Positions 63,908 through 64,000 of a stretch of DNA of 64,000 nucleotides are shown here, piece after piece. A program made the position numbers and the translations under genes. The stretch is taken from positions 42,655 to 106,654 of the forward strand of contig CADCHN010000003.1 in NCBI GenBank assembly GCA_902801295.1. Direction: 5' to 3'. The notes beneath the pieces are model-generated. The model was not told the DNA's origin. It saw nothing but the letters and a program-made list of their open reading frames with translations, and did no database searches. Position 1 is the stretch's first letter. Every line of letters begins with the position of its first letter. The stretch is from Oscillospiraceae bacterium. Its GTDB lineage: Bacteria; Bacillota; Clostridia; Oscillospirales; Oscillospiraceae.

Positions 63908-64000
63908 TGTCAAGGAAAAGTAGACAGGGAAAAAGAATAGTTAAGGGAAGCCCAGTTCGGTCTTGTACTGAACTGGGCTTTTGTAGCCCAAAGCGGCGTG
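63908..64000 (-). mobile_element. Left end of an IS3-family (IS150-group) insertion sequence, truncated by the window
   Basis: TGTCAAGGAAAAGTAGACAG starting at 63908 looks like an IS3/IS150-type terminal inverted repeat (TGT...AAAAGTAGACA). The transposase end follows inside. The rest of the element, its right repeat and the target duplication lie beyond the window. Confidence 0.7.
63941..64000 (-). CDS. IS3-family transposase, C-terminal fragment (partial)
   Basis: The last 19 codons and stop of an IS3-type OrfB. The minus strand translates to HAALGYKSPVQYKTELGFP, the characteristic end of the integrase core in which YNNxR.H..LGY.SP..Y closes the DDE domain. The stop codon is at 63943-63941. 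The upstream part is outside the window, so intactness cannot be judged. Confidence 0.85.
   Translation of the reverse strand, partial: HAALGYKSPVQYKTELGFP

Overview
The window reads as a chromosomal stretch of a high-GC, Gram-positive, anaerobic gut-type Clostridia bacterium, most likely Oscillospiraceae (Oscillibacter/Flavonifractor/Faecalibacterium-like). This is inferred from the gene families: anaerobic ribonucleotide reductase, NADP-type glutamate dehydrogenase, lipoproteins with lipobox signals, a BofC-type sporulation domain, DUF1292, ECF transporter S component, YceD-RpmF, and many consensus SigA promoters (TTGACA-17-TATAAT). Shine-Dalgarno sites are strong, and most operons end in clear intrinsic terminators. 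I saw no prophage, CRISPR array, rRNA or tRNA gene. An IS3-family element enters at the right edge.

Layout. 1-1034: anaerobic ribonucleotide reductase activase (nrdG) followed by the first codons of nrdD, behind a consensus promoter with two NrdR-like boxes. 1061-6752: a leftward operon thiN-mnmG-mnmA-PH protein-plsY-flavodoxin-MoaE-like. 6862-8418: a secreted repeat-rich surface protein. 8439-10851: gdhA and galM, divergent from overlapping promoters. 10895-12982: a two-gene MotA/TolQ-like plus MotB/OmpA-like motor pair. 12996-15912: a cytidylate-kinase-like gene, a SpoVB/MVF-type flippase, and an FMN-riboswitch-controlled riboflavin transporter (ribU). 16513-21026: the str operon rpsL-rpsG-fusA-tuf with a leader hairpin. 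21063-28412: TraX-like, Smr, thioesterase, radical SAM, NlpC/P60 and class A PBP genes. 28516-29516: a BofC-domain protein, a DUF1292 protein and a 6S RNA.

29574-40520 is a carbohydrate locus: MsmK-type ATPase, MalG- and MalF-type permeases, a binding lipoprotein carrying three C-terminal carbohydrate-binding-like repeats, a GH53 endo-galactanase lipoprotein, two small membrane proteins and a divergent GH13 amylase lipoprotein. The likely logic is extracellular cleavage by anchored GH53/GH13 enzymes followed by ABC import. Whether the substrate is galactan, starch or both is open.

40534-47726: PfkB kinase, MATE transporter, lipoprotein, PrdX-type deacylase, CstA, TatD, P-loop kinase-like and PNPOx-like genes. 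47737-52464: the der cluster (DUF512 radical SAM, NUDIX, der, a degenerate PlsY paralogue) and yceD-rpmF. 52436-57088: RluA-type pseudouridine synthase, ABC-F ATPase and a two-component system. 57098-59658: a metal-efflux operon (HMA chaperone, P1B ATPase, ArsR/SmtB regulator). 59671-63840: an M50-like membrane protease, RlmI-type methyltransferase, DUF4015-like protein and rpiB. 63908-64000: the IS end.

No single locus stands out as a complete new system. The most interesting items are the orphan proton-channel motor pair with its promoter-in-terminator junction, the binding protein fused to carbohydrate-binding repeats, the degenerate PlsY at the der locus, the ABC-F protein with an inactive-looking second site, and three divergent promoter pairs that physically share elements.
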